Positions 11,683 through 17,932 of a stretch of DNA of 36,485 nucleotides are shown here, piece by piece. Below the pieces are notes generated by a model. That model was not told the DNA's origin and searched no databases. It saw nothing but the letters and a program-made list of their open reading frames with translations. Made by a program: the position numbers and the translations under genes. The DNA is taken from assembly GCA_021604765.1 (NCBI GenBank), contig BQJP01000026.1, positions 1 to 36,485 on the forward strand, read 5' to 3'. Position 1 is the stretch's first letter. Every line of letters begins with the position of its first letter. The DNA is from Thermodesulfobacteriota bacterium (GTDB lineage Bacteria > Desulfobacterota_D > UBA1144 > Nemesobacterales > UBA2774).

Positions 11683-12858
11683 TTAGTAATACTCATCTGG
11701 AATAAAATGATGAGAAGTTAAAGAGTGCCAAATTTGTAGAACTTCTGGTATATCTTTTTTAATCTTTTCTGTTTTCTCTTCAATATTCTCTTTATTAGTT
11801 TCAAGAAAAACTGGAATATTGATTGCTGTGAAAAACAAATCCCTTGAAGGAACAGGCTTTTCATTACCAACATAATGGTAGGGATGGTTAGTGGAAAATA
11901 AATATGCACCGGGCACTGGTTTACCATCTATTTTTTCTGTCTCGACTTGGGATACCGCCTTTTCTAGAGGCTTAAGCCATGTTGTATTAAAAAACTTTGC
12001 TTCCTCAGGAGGCATATTAACATCTATGAAAATGATCCGAGGGTGAGAAGCTTGTTTCCTTAATGCTTGTCTTAGTAGAGTGCCTATCCGAAGCTTTACA
12101 TCTTCAGGCGCTTTATTTTTCCCTTTTTGGCCTAAAACACCCTGTCTATGCCTACTTTTAGCCTCAATAGAAAATTTGACACCTGATCCTTTGTAAGTTG
12201 CCACGAACTCACAATGAGAACGACTTCGGTCTGATTCATCTTCAAATTCTATCTCAAAACCAGCTTTTATGAATGAGGCAGCAACATAAACTTCGTATCT
12301 TGCACCCTGAAATTGATGTTTATCTTTGAGTCTACTAATTAGTCTCTCATGTAAAGCAGAATGATGTCTTAGAAGATATAAGTCGTAGGATAGTGACAAA
12401 TATGCCCAAACTGGCCCAGAGGCTATAGCTGTATGAATTTTAGCCTTACTTGTTTTATTAGATCGTTGAAAATCACATAAATCTTTATACCACTGTAATA
12501 TCTGGTGTCGTTCGTTATAAACTTTTTTTAGTTCTCTATTGCCCCAATCCGAACTCAGACAATGTTTAATATAATCAAAAAGAAAATCGTGAAAGGTCTG
12601 CCATTTGTCCTTTTTAGCGTAATGGAGTTGGTTCCCGACCGCAACAAATTTATAATCTCTAGTGTTAAATGAAATACTAGGTCTTATTTTTCCGAGTTTG
12701 TTACTAATTTCATTTTGAGTTGATTTGGTATTTAATAATTCTGGAATAATATGTTTCTTTATAGGTATTCCTGATGTTTTTGAGTATCCATGACATTTCT
12801 TATATTTTATTCCACTACCACATGGACAAAGATCATTTCTACCAATTTTGTTTTTCAT
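11683..12858 (-). CDS. SEC-C motif protein with PD-(D/E)XK-nuclease-like core
   Basis: A 391-residue protein I do not recognise as a named family. Residues 6-24 are a SEC-C zinc motif (GRNDLCPCGSG...KKCHG, ligands C11, C13, C22, H23). Residues 185-236 resemble a PD-(D/E)XK nuclease core: E189 in a helix (RYEVYVAASFIKAGFEI), E217 at the end of a strand (HCEFVA), and E232-x-K234 on the next strand (KFSIEAKSR). The canonical Asp is replaced by Glu217. The C-terminal third carries further strands (PRIIFIDVN, GAYLFSTN). No signal peptide or membrane segment. It is the second gene of the two-gene leftward operon inside the tRNA-Leu element, 56 bases after the small membrane protein. A role in defence or nucleic acid cleavage is inference; activity is untested. 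Confidence 0.75.
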   Translation of the reverse strand: MKNKIGRNDLCPCGSGIKYKKCHGYSKTSGIPIKKHIIPELLNTKSTQNEISNKLGKIRPSISFNTRDYKFVAVGNQLHYAKKDKWQTFHDFLFDYIKHCLSSDWGNRELKKVYNERHQILQWYKDLCDFQRSNKTSKAKIHTAIASGPVWAYLSLSYDLYLLRHHSALHERLISRLKDKHQFQGARYEVYVAASFIKAGFEIEFEDESDRSRSHCEFVATYKGSGVKFSIEAKSRHRQGVLGQKGKNKAPEDVKLRIGTLLRQALRKQASHPRIIFIDVNMPPEEAKFFNTTWLKPLEKAVSQVETEKIDGKPVPGAYLFSTNHPYHYVGNEKPVPSRDLFFTAINIPVFLETNKENIEEKTEKIKKDIPEVLQIWHSLTSHHFIPDEYY

Positions 12859-12914
12859 ATATAGTAAATGTTCTATCTATGTTTACTTTTCAACGTTTCT
12901 GAATTAATTATATT

Positions 12915-13136
12915 TTATTTAGTAGTGTAGGCATATAAAATGGTGGTGAAAACTGATCCAAAGATTAGTATCATCATAATTAATGTGACAAGACATCCTT
13001 TTCCTCCAGTAACAATTTTACCTATTTTTCTCTGTCGGCCAGATTTAGTAAGAGGTATGCCTGTTTTACGAGATACTTTTCGTTTTGCTTTAGTTATACC
13101 AAACAATCTTTTCCATGAAAAACCAGCTTTACCCAT
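12915..13136 (-). CDS. small basic membrane protein, first gene of the tRNA-Leu element
   Basis: A 73-residue protein in two parts. Residues 1-43 are strongly basic and look conserved in type (SWKRLFGITKAKRK, then GIPLTKSGRQRKIGK). Residues 48-68 form one hydrophobic membrane segment (LVTLIMMILIFGSVF). An AGGAGG lies 5 bases before the ATG, so translation should be strong. A promoter is found at 13191-13219. I have seen proteins with the same basic block followed by a membrane segment annotated as hypothetical, but cannot assign a function. It may place the downstream SEC-C/nuclease-like protein at the membrane, or act separately. Confidence 0.75.
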   Translation of the reverse strand: MGKAGFSWKRLFGITKAKRKVSRKTGIPLTKSGRQRKIGKIVTGGKGCLVTLIMMILIFGSVFTTILYAYTTK

Positions 13137-13190
13137 AGGAACCTCCTCTACTTTCAGTTGTGTTCATACTTTGATATATCATAAAAAATC

Positions 13191-13219
13191 ATTCTAAAAT
13201 AAATACTTAGAATTTGCAA
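13191..13219 (-). promoter_or_regulatory. promoter of the tRNA-Leu element operon
   Basis: On the minus strand TTGCAA (13219-13214) and TAGAAT (13196-13191) are 17 bases apart, with four and five matches to the sigma-70 consensus. Transcription would start near 13184, giving a leader of about 48 bases to the strong AGGAGG ribosome site of the 73-residue protein gene. Confidence 0.55.
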
Positions 13220-13250
13220 TAAAATGTATTGTGGTTCTTTTGCTTTTGTA

Positions 13251-13324
13251 GAATTGGCAGACACGCAGTCTTGAGGGGGCTGTGCCTTCGGGCGTGCGGG
13301 TTCGACTCCCGCCTTCGGCACCAT
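13251..13324 (+). repeat. direct repeat copy 2: 3' fragment of tRNA-Leu
   Basis: An exact copy of bases 11525-11598, lacking the 5' acceptor strand and start of the D-arm, so it cannot fold into a functional tRNA. It still contains the anticodon arm, variable arm, T-arm and CCA without a single change, which argues for a recent event or gene conversion. The stop codon of the porin-like gene (TAA, 13326-13324) touches its last base. Confidence 0.9.
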
Positions 13325-14205
13325 TAAAACGGAAATCCGAAATTTATAGTGAGTGCTTCAACATCTCCAAATCTATAACCAACTCCGATCCTAGGATTGT
13401 TAATCATCCATAGTTTGGCAGGTGTTGCAGATCCGATAGTCCCGCCTATCTCATATTGATTCTTAAGCCTTACCGGGTCGTCTAGCAACCTTATAAACTC
13501 TACATCGGACATATAATGATAATATATAAAGAACGCGCTTAGATCAGGCTCGTATCCTCCTAGGTTAAAGCCAAGAGGGTGAAGCACCTCTACTCCGTTC
13601 TCGAGTGAACCAAATATATTATGGGGTATATCATTTTTAAATGATGTGTCACCGTTCAAAAGTATCGCGTTGCCAATACTGAACTTAAACCTCTCCCAGA
13701 AAATTTCATATAGACTCCTCAAGCCAACTGAATAGACATACACAAATACATTGCTGACCCTGAGACCAGGAAGAGACGGTGAGATATTATCACCAATGCT
13801 TTTAACTACGCCGAAGCGTCCAAAAGGCTTTAAATACCAGTTGTCCAGTGCTTCATATTGAAGCTCTACTCCTGGAATCAAGCTAATTAAATGCTGATCT
13901 GCTTTGATAGTAACAAGGTTGTTTACTTTTTCTTTAAACTTGAAGTATCCATAATAAAAAGGAGAACTTACTTTTAGTTTTAGCTTTTCATGTTTTGATA
14001 GGTCGAATGTGTAAGATATAGGAATCTGAAAAACATCAGCATCAAGTCCGCCTACTTCATAAAACCCGAAGCCCAGATCAAGAAAGGTATAAGCAAAATT
14101 AACCCTAACATCATTAAGTTCAGGCAGTTGTGCCCTAACAGGGCCAGCTTGCATAAATATCGCAGCTATACCTATGGCTACACTAAAGAAAAATCCCCTT
14201 CTCAT
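13324..14205 (-). CDS. outer-membrane beta-barrel protein
   Basis: A 293-residue secreted protein with a signal peptide at residues 1-25 (hydrophobic core, then PVRAQ). The rest alternates polar and aromatic residues in strands (VRVNFAYTFLDLGFGFYEVG, LWMINNPRIGVGYRF) and ends in Phe (NFGFPF), the usual signal for BAM-mediated insertion into the outer membrane. Nothing identifies a substrate. It lies between the exact tRNA-Leu fragment (13251-13323) and a decayed third fragment (about 14257-14309), so it may belong to an older inserted segment. The C-terminus is intact although its stop codon abuts the repeat. No good ribosome site is seen at the ATG. Confidence 0.8.
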   Translation of the reverse strand: MRRGFFFSVAIGIAAIFMQAGPVRAQLPELNDVRVNFAYTFLDLGFGFYEVGGLDADVFQIPISYTFDLSKHEKLKLKVSSPFYYGYFKFKEKVNNLVTIKADQHLISLIPGVELQYEALDNWYLKPFGRFGVVKSIGDNISPSLPGLRVSNVFVYVYSVGLRSLYEIFWERFKFSIGNAILLNGDTSFKNDIPHNIFGSLENGVEVLHPLGFNLGGYEPDLSAFFIYYHYMSDVEFIRLLDDPVRLKNQYEIGGTIGSATPAKLWMINNPRIGVGYRFGDVEALTINFGFPF

Positions 14206-14256
14206 AACTATCCATTGTAGCGAAGGGCGATTCTTTATTCAATAGGACTATAGTAA

Positions 14257-14309
14257 TTGAGGGGTGGTTGTGACTCTGAGCACGTGGTCGACTCGTCTTT
14301 GGCACCACA
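14257..14309 (+). repeat. decayed third tRNA-Leu 3'-end remnant
   Basis: TCGACTC at 14288-14294, followed after two lost bases by GTCTTTGGCACCA, matches the T-arm and 3' acceptor of the tRNA-Leu with C-to-T changes; weaker similarity extends upstream through a GGGG-T-TGTG stretch. It could come from another Leu isoacceptor with a GCCAAAG/CTTTGGC acceptor. It may be an old attachment site flanking the porin-like gene. Confidence 0.5.
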
Positions 14310-14327
14310 TTTATCCCAATATCCTAA

Positions 14328-14507
14328 TTATAATCCGGCACAGGTAAGGGCTATAAGACCAATTATTACAACGATTGCAATTACAATTATAATAGTTGTG
14401 TTACTAGCTCCGCACGAATTCGACATAAAGGGATCGTTGCACTTGGGACAACCTTCTTCCTTAATGCCGACTTCTTTTCCACATTTTGGACAATTAATAT
14501 GAGCCAT
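14328..14507 (-). CDS. small zinc-ribbon membrane protein
   Basis: A 59-residue protein. Residues 4-24 form a CxxC-x11-CxxC zinc ribbon (NCPKCGKEV, GCPKCNDPF), and residues 37-57 are a strongly hydrophobic single membrane segment rich in Ile and Val. The start at 14507 is set by AGGAGG at 14515-14520, 7 bases upstream of the ATG; a longer frame from 14537 would bypass this site. Small proteins with this plan are common and of unknown function. It lies just right of the decayed tRNA remnant and is divergent from the ArsR gene. Confidence 0.75.
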   Translation of the reverse strand: MAHINCPKCGKEVGIKEEGCPKCNDPFMSNSCGASNTTIIIVIAIVVIIGLIALTCAGL

Positions 14508-14644
14508 CCTGAAACCTCCTACCGCCCATTTTATCAATAAATAATTTTAAAGTAAAGAAGACATTCCCGGATTTCCAAATGAATTTGTGAAATTCGTTCT
14601 GTAGATATAACAATCCTGTTTAAATCTTCTGCAGTATTTTATTT

Positions 14645-14676
14645 GTAAGTTAACACTAACGTAAGTAATTGCTAAC
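14645..14676 (+). promoter_or_regulatory. tandem 16-bp operator candidate before arsR-SRPBCC
   Basis: Two adjoining 16-base units, GTAAGTTAACACTAAC (14645-14660) and GTAAGTAATTGCTAAC (14661-14676), agree at 12 of 16 positions. The second is itself an imperfect palindrome centred on AATT. They end 9 bases before the ATG at 14686. This is the place expected for autoregulation by the ArsR repressor encoded next. Confidence 0.5.
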
Positions 14677-14685
14677 ATATTAAAT

Positions 14686-15006
14686 ATGCTAGATAAAATT
14701 CAAGCCATTAGTGATCCGACACGCTATGCGATTATAGAACTGTTAAGAGACAAAGAGATGCCTGCGGGAAAGATTGCGGGGGAGTTTAAGTCAATAACTC
14801 GTCCAGCGGTATCACAGCATTTACGGGTACTCAAGAATAAGGGGTTACTGTCCGAGAGAAGGGAAGGTACCAAGCGCTTATATAGTATCCGGAACGAGGG
14901 TTTTATAGAGATATATCAATTCTTATCCAAATTTTGGGATGTGCGGCTTCAAAAGCTTCAAACTTTGGCTGAGATGGAAGAATTAAAGAAATGTCAATTG
15001 AAATAA
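14686..15006 (+). CDS. ArsR-family winged-helix repressor
   Basis: A 106-residue DNA-binding protein. The winged helix-turn-helix is clear: ISDPTRYAIIELL, AGKIAGEF, then the recognition helix RPAVSQHLRVLKNKGLL and the wing RREGTKRLYSI. No Cys metal-binding motif (such as CxCxxC) is seen, so it belongs to the non-metal SdpR-like branch often paired with SRPBCC proteins. Its stop overlaps the SRPBCC gene by 16 bases, indicating translational coupling. The upstream tandem repeats are the likely operator. No ribosome site is visible before the ATG. Confidence 0.88.
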   Translation: MLDKIQAISDPTRYAIIELLRDKEMPAGKIAGEFKSITRPAVSQHLRVLKNKGLLSERREGTKRLYSIRNEGFIEIYQFLSKFWDVRLQKLQTLAEMEELKKCQLK

Positions 15007-15440
15007 AACAGGAGCTTTTTATCAAAGCAAGCCCTGAGACGATTTACTCTTATCTGACTGAGCAAGATAAAGCTGCACAGTGGTTTGGGGATATAACTGA
15101 GATAGACGGGCGCCCTGGGGGAATTTTTAAAGTGGGGGCAAATGAAGTAGTTGTTCTTGGTGAATTCATAGAAACTGTGCCATATGAAAAAGTTGTTTTT
15201 ACTTGGGGAGGTGTTGAAGGTTTGGAGCCGGGGGCATCCACGGTAGAAATTACGCTTAAAGAAAAAGATAATGGCACACTGCTCACGCTCCGTCATTACA
15301 ACATTCCTAATCAACAAGCAGCGGATGGTTTTGGTTATGGTTGGCTAAATTATGCGTTTCCGCTTCTTAGTTTAGTATCCGAGGGAAGGACTACCGATTT
15401 GCGGTGCTTTCGAGAGGACACAGTGCTTCCGCGTGATTAA
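14991..15440 (+). CDS. SRPBCC (START/AHSA1-like) domain protein
   Basis: A 149-residue protein with the AHSA1-type SRPBCC fold: an N-terminal strand and helix (ELFIKASPETIYSYL), AAQWFGDI, GGIFKV, EKVVFTWGG, and the long strands around VEITLKEKDNGTLLTLRH. These form a hydrophobic ligand cavity; the ligand is unknown. Pairing of an ArsR repressor with an SRPBCC protein in one operon is widespread in bacteria and usually senses a small molecule or stress signal. The C-terminal helix is shorter than usual and ends in a polar tail (REDTVLPRD), so the last helix may be altered by a late frame change. Followed by a terminator hairpin. Confidence 0.8.
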   Translation: MSIEIKQELFIKASPETIYSYLTEQDKAAQWFGDITEIDGRPGGIFKVGANEVVVLGEFIETVPYEKVVFTWGGVEGLEPGASTVEITLKEKDNGTLLTLRHYNIPNQQAADGFGYGWLNYAFPLLSLVSEGRTTDLRCFREDTVLPRD

Positions 15441-15605
15441 GTGATAAAGTTAGATTATAAAAGAAAAGGGAATAGATAAATTGTTTTATTTGTGAATCAG
15501 TTTTTGGGATACATAATGCCTAATTGGATTTATGGTTAGAAGAAGAAAGTAGCTAGCAACTTCATGTAATTTTGAAATAAAAATATTCCCTCCTCAAGGA
15601 ATATA

Positions 15606-15653
15606 GGTGAGGGTTTGTAAAGGCAACAGTCTTCTACGGCCCTCACCGTTTTT
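15606..15653 (+). terminator. long hairpin terminator after the arsR-SRPBCC operon
   Basis: GGTGAGGG (15606-15613) pairs exactly with CCCTCACC (15640-15647), followed by GTTTTT. Inside, GTA/TAC and AAG/CTT can extend the stem with small bulges around a GCAACAGT loop. Just upstream another stem, ATATTCC/GGAATAT, closes round CTCCTCAA. The gap 15441-15764 holds this and the hairpin at 15700; no gene was found in it. Confidence 0.65.
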
Positions 15654-15699
15654 ATATCAATTAAGCAAATATATTTACATTAAGTTAGACAGAAGCATT

Positions 15700-15725
15700 A
15701 AAAAGGGAGCGGAAGCTCCCTTTTT
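15700..15725. terminator. bidirectional rho-independent terminator
   Basis: AAAAAGGGAGC (15700-15710) and GCTCCCTTTTT (15715-15725) form a perfect 11-bp stem with a GGAA loop. A-run and T-run flank a GC-rich centre, so it can stop transcription both from the SRPBCC operon and from the convergent gene at 15765-16178. Confidence 0.9.
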
Positions 15726-15764
15726 ATATTTTGATTGAAATTTGCAATACGATTAGTATCCAGT

Positions 15765-16178
15765 CTATTTCTTTAAACTGCCTGCATATTTATAGAAAAT
15801 AGGATCTTGACCCGTTTTCGACCATATCATTGTTCCGGAAATCTCATCGCCCTCTACTTTCCCTTCCCATTGAATTTCGCCTTCTTTCTCACTTGTCGAA
15901 CTTGTTATGAACAAAGTTATACCATCTTTAGTTCTGTATTCGTAAGGTGCTGCGCTAAATCCATACTGCTCACAGTCTGCTGAGAAAAAGGTTCCGTCCT
16001 TAAAAATTATCTCATCATCGGTAGCTTCTCCATCTTTACCGTGTTCATTGATTTTGACTGAAAAAGTTTTGCCATCTAGCGAGTCGCCCGCAGATGCGAC
16101 ATTAAGTTGAGCGCCTACTATGAAAAAAGATACTGCTAAAACTAAAAGTAATACTTTTGAAATTTGAATAAATCTCAT
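15765..16178 (-). CDS. small secreted protein of unknown function
   Basis: A 137-residue protein with a signal peptide (residues 1-30; hydrophobic core LLLVLAVSFFIVG, then VASAG). The mature part of about 107 residues is acidic and beta-rich: it starts with LDGKTFSVKI and runs through DEIIFKDGTFFSADCEQYGF to GTMIWSKTG, resembling small lipocalin-like or stress-related periplasmic proteins. One Cys remains in the mature chain. I cannot name the family. GGGAGGG lies 6-8 bases upstream of the ATG. It is monocistronic, closed by the bidirectional terminator at 15700-15725. Confidence 0.75.
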   Translation of the reverse strand: MRFIQISKVLLLVLAVSFFIVGAQLNVASAGDSLDGKTFSVKINEHGKDGEATDDEIIFKDGTFFSADCEQYGFSAAPYEYRTKDGITLFITSSTSEKEGEIQWEGKVEGDEISGTMIWSKTGQDPIFYKYAGSLKK

Positions 16179-16319
16179 ATTTTCCCTCCCAGGATAAATT
16201 TTTACTTATAAAAATAACTTTACTAGTTGAATCTTATATTAAGGCTTTTCGAGACTTTCGCATGAGTATGATTGAGTGCAGTTTCAGGTAGAGAAGCAGT
16301 AGGAGAAGTTTTTTAAGAG

Positions 16320-16730
16320 TTAATGAGTAACAACTCTCTTTAATCTCTTAGCCTGTTTTACCCAGGCTTTTACGCTTTTAATTCCGGGTAGCTGTCTGAC
16401 TAATTTCCTCTTTCCCTTTGAGTTCACTGCCGTCATTTTAGCAAGAAGATTCTCTGGGACTCTCTTTCCAAGCTCCACTACTGTATCTACACCACTTGCT
16501 TCAAGTAAATCAGCGTACTCTTCGCCTACACCTTTAATTCTAAAAAGGTCAGAATGGTTTACCCACTCTAAAATTAACTTTGCCGAAATTCCGGACTCCT
16601 TTGCAATCTGATTGCGGCCTTTTCTGGTACAGCAAACTTTGAGAAGTGCATCGGTGGTTGAGATACCAGCTTTTTGCAGCTGTTTTTGATATCTTTTTCC
16701 AATCCCTTCAACTTTTGTCAGACTAGCCAT
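16320..16730 (-). CDS. DUF4332 helix-hairpin-helix protein
   Basis: A 136-residue basic protein with two helix-hairpin-helix units of the DUF4332 type. The first is VEGIGKRYQKQLQKAGI, the second IKGVGEEYADLLEASGV, each followed by a helix ending in a Leu-x-x-Val/Arg segment. A third turn (LPGIKSVKAWVKQAKRL) closes the protein. Helix-hairpin-helix units bind DNA backbone non-specifically, so a DNA-binding role is likely but the process is unknown. AGGAGG sits 9 bases before the ATG. It stands alone, with divergent K+ channel gene on its right. Confidence 0.88.
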   Translation of the reverse strand: MASLTKVEGIGKRYQKQLQKAGISTTDALLKVCCTRKGRNQIAKESGISAKLILEWVNHSDLFRIKGVGEEYADLLEASGVDTVVELGKRVPENLLAKMTAVNSKGKRKLVRQLPGIKSVKAWVKQAKRLKRVVTH

Positions 16731-16883
16731 AGTTAACGCCTCCTTAAGAAGTTCTATATAAACCAGCCTAGTACAAATCGTGATTAATGTAAACAGAAAT
16801 TTTTTATTTAAGACGAGTTAACTTCTAAAGAGAGTATTCAATGATTTCATATTTTTTAATAAAAAGTGCATAATTAATCTAGC

Positions 16884-16892
16884 TGTTATAAT
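16884..16892 (+). promoter_or_regulatory. extended -10 promoter of the K+ channel gene
   Basis: TGTTATAAT (16884-16892) is an extended -10 element with a perfect TATAAT. No -35 match is seen. Transcription would start about 16899, directly before AAGGAG at 16901-16906, so the leader is very short. Confidence 0.5.
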
Positions 16893-16911
16893 TAAACGAT
16901 AAGGAGTGCTA

Positions 16912-17730
16912 ATGGCCGAACATCCAGAAATGAATAACTGGAAGGATAAAATCCATGAAATAATTTTTGAAGCGGATACTCCGCTTGGAAAGCTATTCGA
17001 TGAAATATTAATAGTATGTATTCTCGCCAGTGTTCTTGTAGTTATGCTTGATAGTGTAGAGTCTATTGGAGGCGAATACTCTCAACTTTTCTATATCCTA
17101 GAATGGTTTTTTACTATAATCTTCACTATTGAATATATACTTAGGTTAATTAGTGTTAAACGTCCTGCTAAGTATGCAACTAGTTTCTTTGGAATTGTAG
17201 ATCTCCTTACTGTAATTCCTACATATCTTGATCTATTCCTTCCGGGTACAAGGTTTCTACTCGTAATTAGAATACTTAGAGTGCTCAGAATTTTCAGAAT
17301 CCTTAAACTTGCAAAATATGTCGGAGAGGCAAACCTGCTAATAAAGGCAATTAAAGCTAGTAGCAGAAAAATTACAATATTTCTCTTTTTTGTAATAAGT
17401 ATAGTTGTCGTATTAGGCTCGCTTATGTATATCATTGAGGGTTCAGAACACGGTTTTACAAGCATTCCAAAGAGCATATATTGGGCAATCGTTACTTTAA
17501 CTACGGTGGGTTATGGAGATGTAGCGCCCCAGACAAGCTTGGGGCAGGCAATGGCAGTTGTGGTAATGATTATGGGATATAGCATAATTGCAGTACCCAC
17601 AGGTATTGTGACCGTAGAAATGGCGCAGGCTTTTAAAGAAAATATCACCACAAAGTCGTGTCAGGGTTGTAGCTACAGTGGCCATGACTCAGATGCCAAA
17701 CACTGTAAATATTGTGGTTCAGAACTATAA
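16912..17730 (+). CDS. voltage-gated-type potassium channel with C-terminal zinc ribbon
   Basis: A 272-residue inner-membrane channel with six membrane segments. The S4 voltage-sensor helix carries Arg at about every third position (RFLLVIRILRVLRIFRILK). The pore has the K+ selectivity filter TTVGYGD, followed by the inner helix with IIAVPTGI. The last 25 residues form a zinc ribbon (CQGC...HCKYCGSEL), a tail seen in a group of bacterial Kv-like channels. ATG at 16912 is chosen because AAGGAG (16901-16906) is spaced 5 bases from it; a GTG at 16906 overlaps that site. Probably sets membrane potential or K+ efflux. Monocistronic. Confidence 0.93.
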   Translation: MAEHPEMNNWKDKIHEIIFEADTPLGKLFDEILIVCILASVLVVMLDSVESIGGEYSQLFYILEWFFTIIFTIEYILRLISVKRPAKYATSFFGIVDLLTVIPTYLDLFLPGTRFLLVIRILRVLRIFRILKLAKYVGEANLLIKAIKASSRKITIFLFFVISIVVVLGSLMYIIEGSEHGFTSIPKSIYWAIVTLTTVGYGDVAPQTSLGQAMAVVVMIMGYSIIAVPTGIVTVEMAQAFKENITTKSCQGCSYSGHDSDAKHCKYCGSEL

Positions 17731-17850
17731 ATATTTTTAATTTAAAGAGTTCTTTCTTATACTTTCTGGAATCTTGTTAAACTTGAAAACATCTCAAAGT
17801 AATATATATGTATTTATAGAGGTTAAGGCTGTATCAAGAGCTTAAAAATT

Positions 17851-17859
17851 TGATATAAT
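17851..17859 (+). promoter_or_regulatory. extended -10 promoter of the sulfite/nitrite reductase gene
   Basis: TGATATAAT (17851-17859) is a perfect extended -10 (TG, one base, TATAAT). No clear -35. The start would be near 17866, giving a leader of about 67 bases to the ATG at 17933. Confidence 0.55.
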
Positions 17860-17932
17860 ACGTTTCTGGATATAAAATATTCGGACTTTATTCTTATTAA
17901 AGTTGCTAAATTAAGCATTAAAGGGAGAAGTT

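Larger units (their letters stand above)
11525..13324. mobile_element. candidate integrase-less mini-island in tRNA-Leu
   Basis: The repeats 11525-11598 and 13251-13324 bound about 1.73 kb that holds only two leftward genes: a 73-residue membrane protein and a 391-residue SEC-C/PD-(D/E)XK-like protein. A promoter inside the element faces the same way. There is no integrase, excisionase, replication or transfer gene. If mobile, it would need recombinase in trans; it may equally be a remnant of a larger island. Segmental duplication of the tRNA end is the alternative explanation. Confidence 0.6.

Noticed and set aside
13251-13323. A second functional tRNA-Leu gene
   Set aside because: The 5' acceptor strand and start of the D-arm are missing; upstream sequence TTTTGCTTTTGTA cannot pair with CTTCGGC.
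14257-14502. 81-codon rightward frame across the decayed tRNA remnant
   Set aside because: It is antisense to the zinc-ribbon gene, which has its own AGGAGG and a clear CxxC pattern; the frame has no domain-like features.
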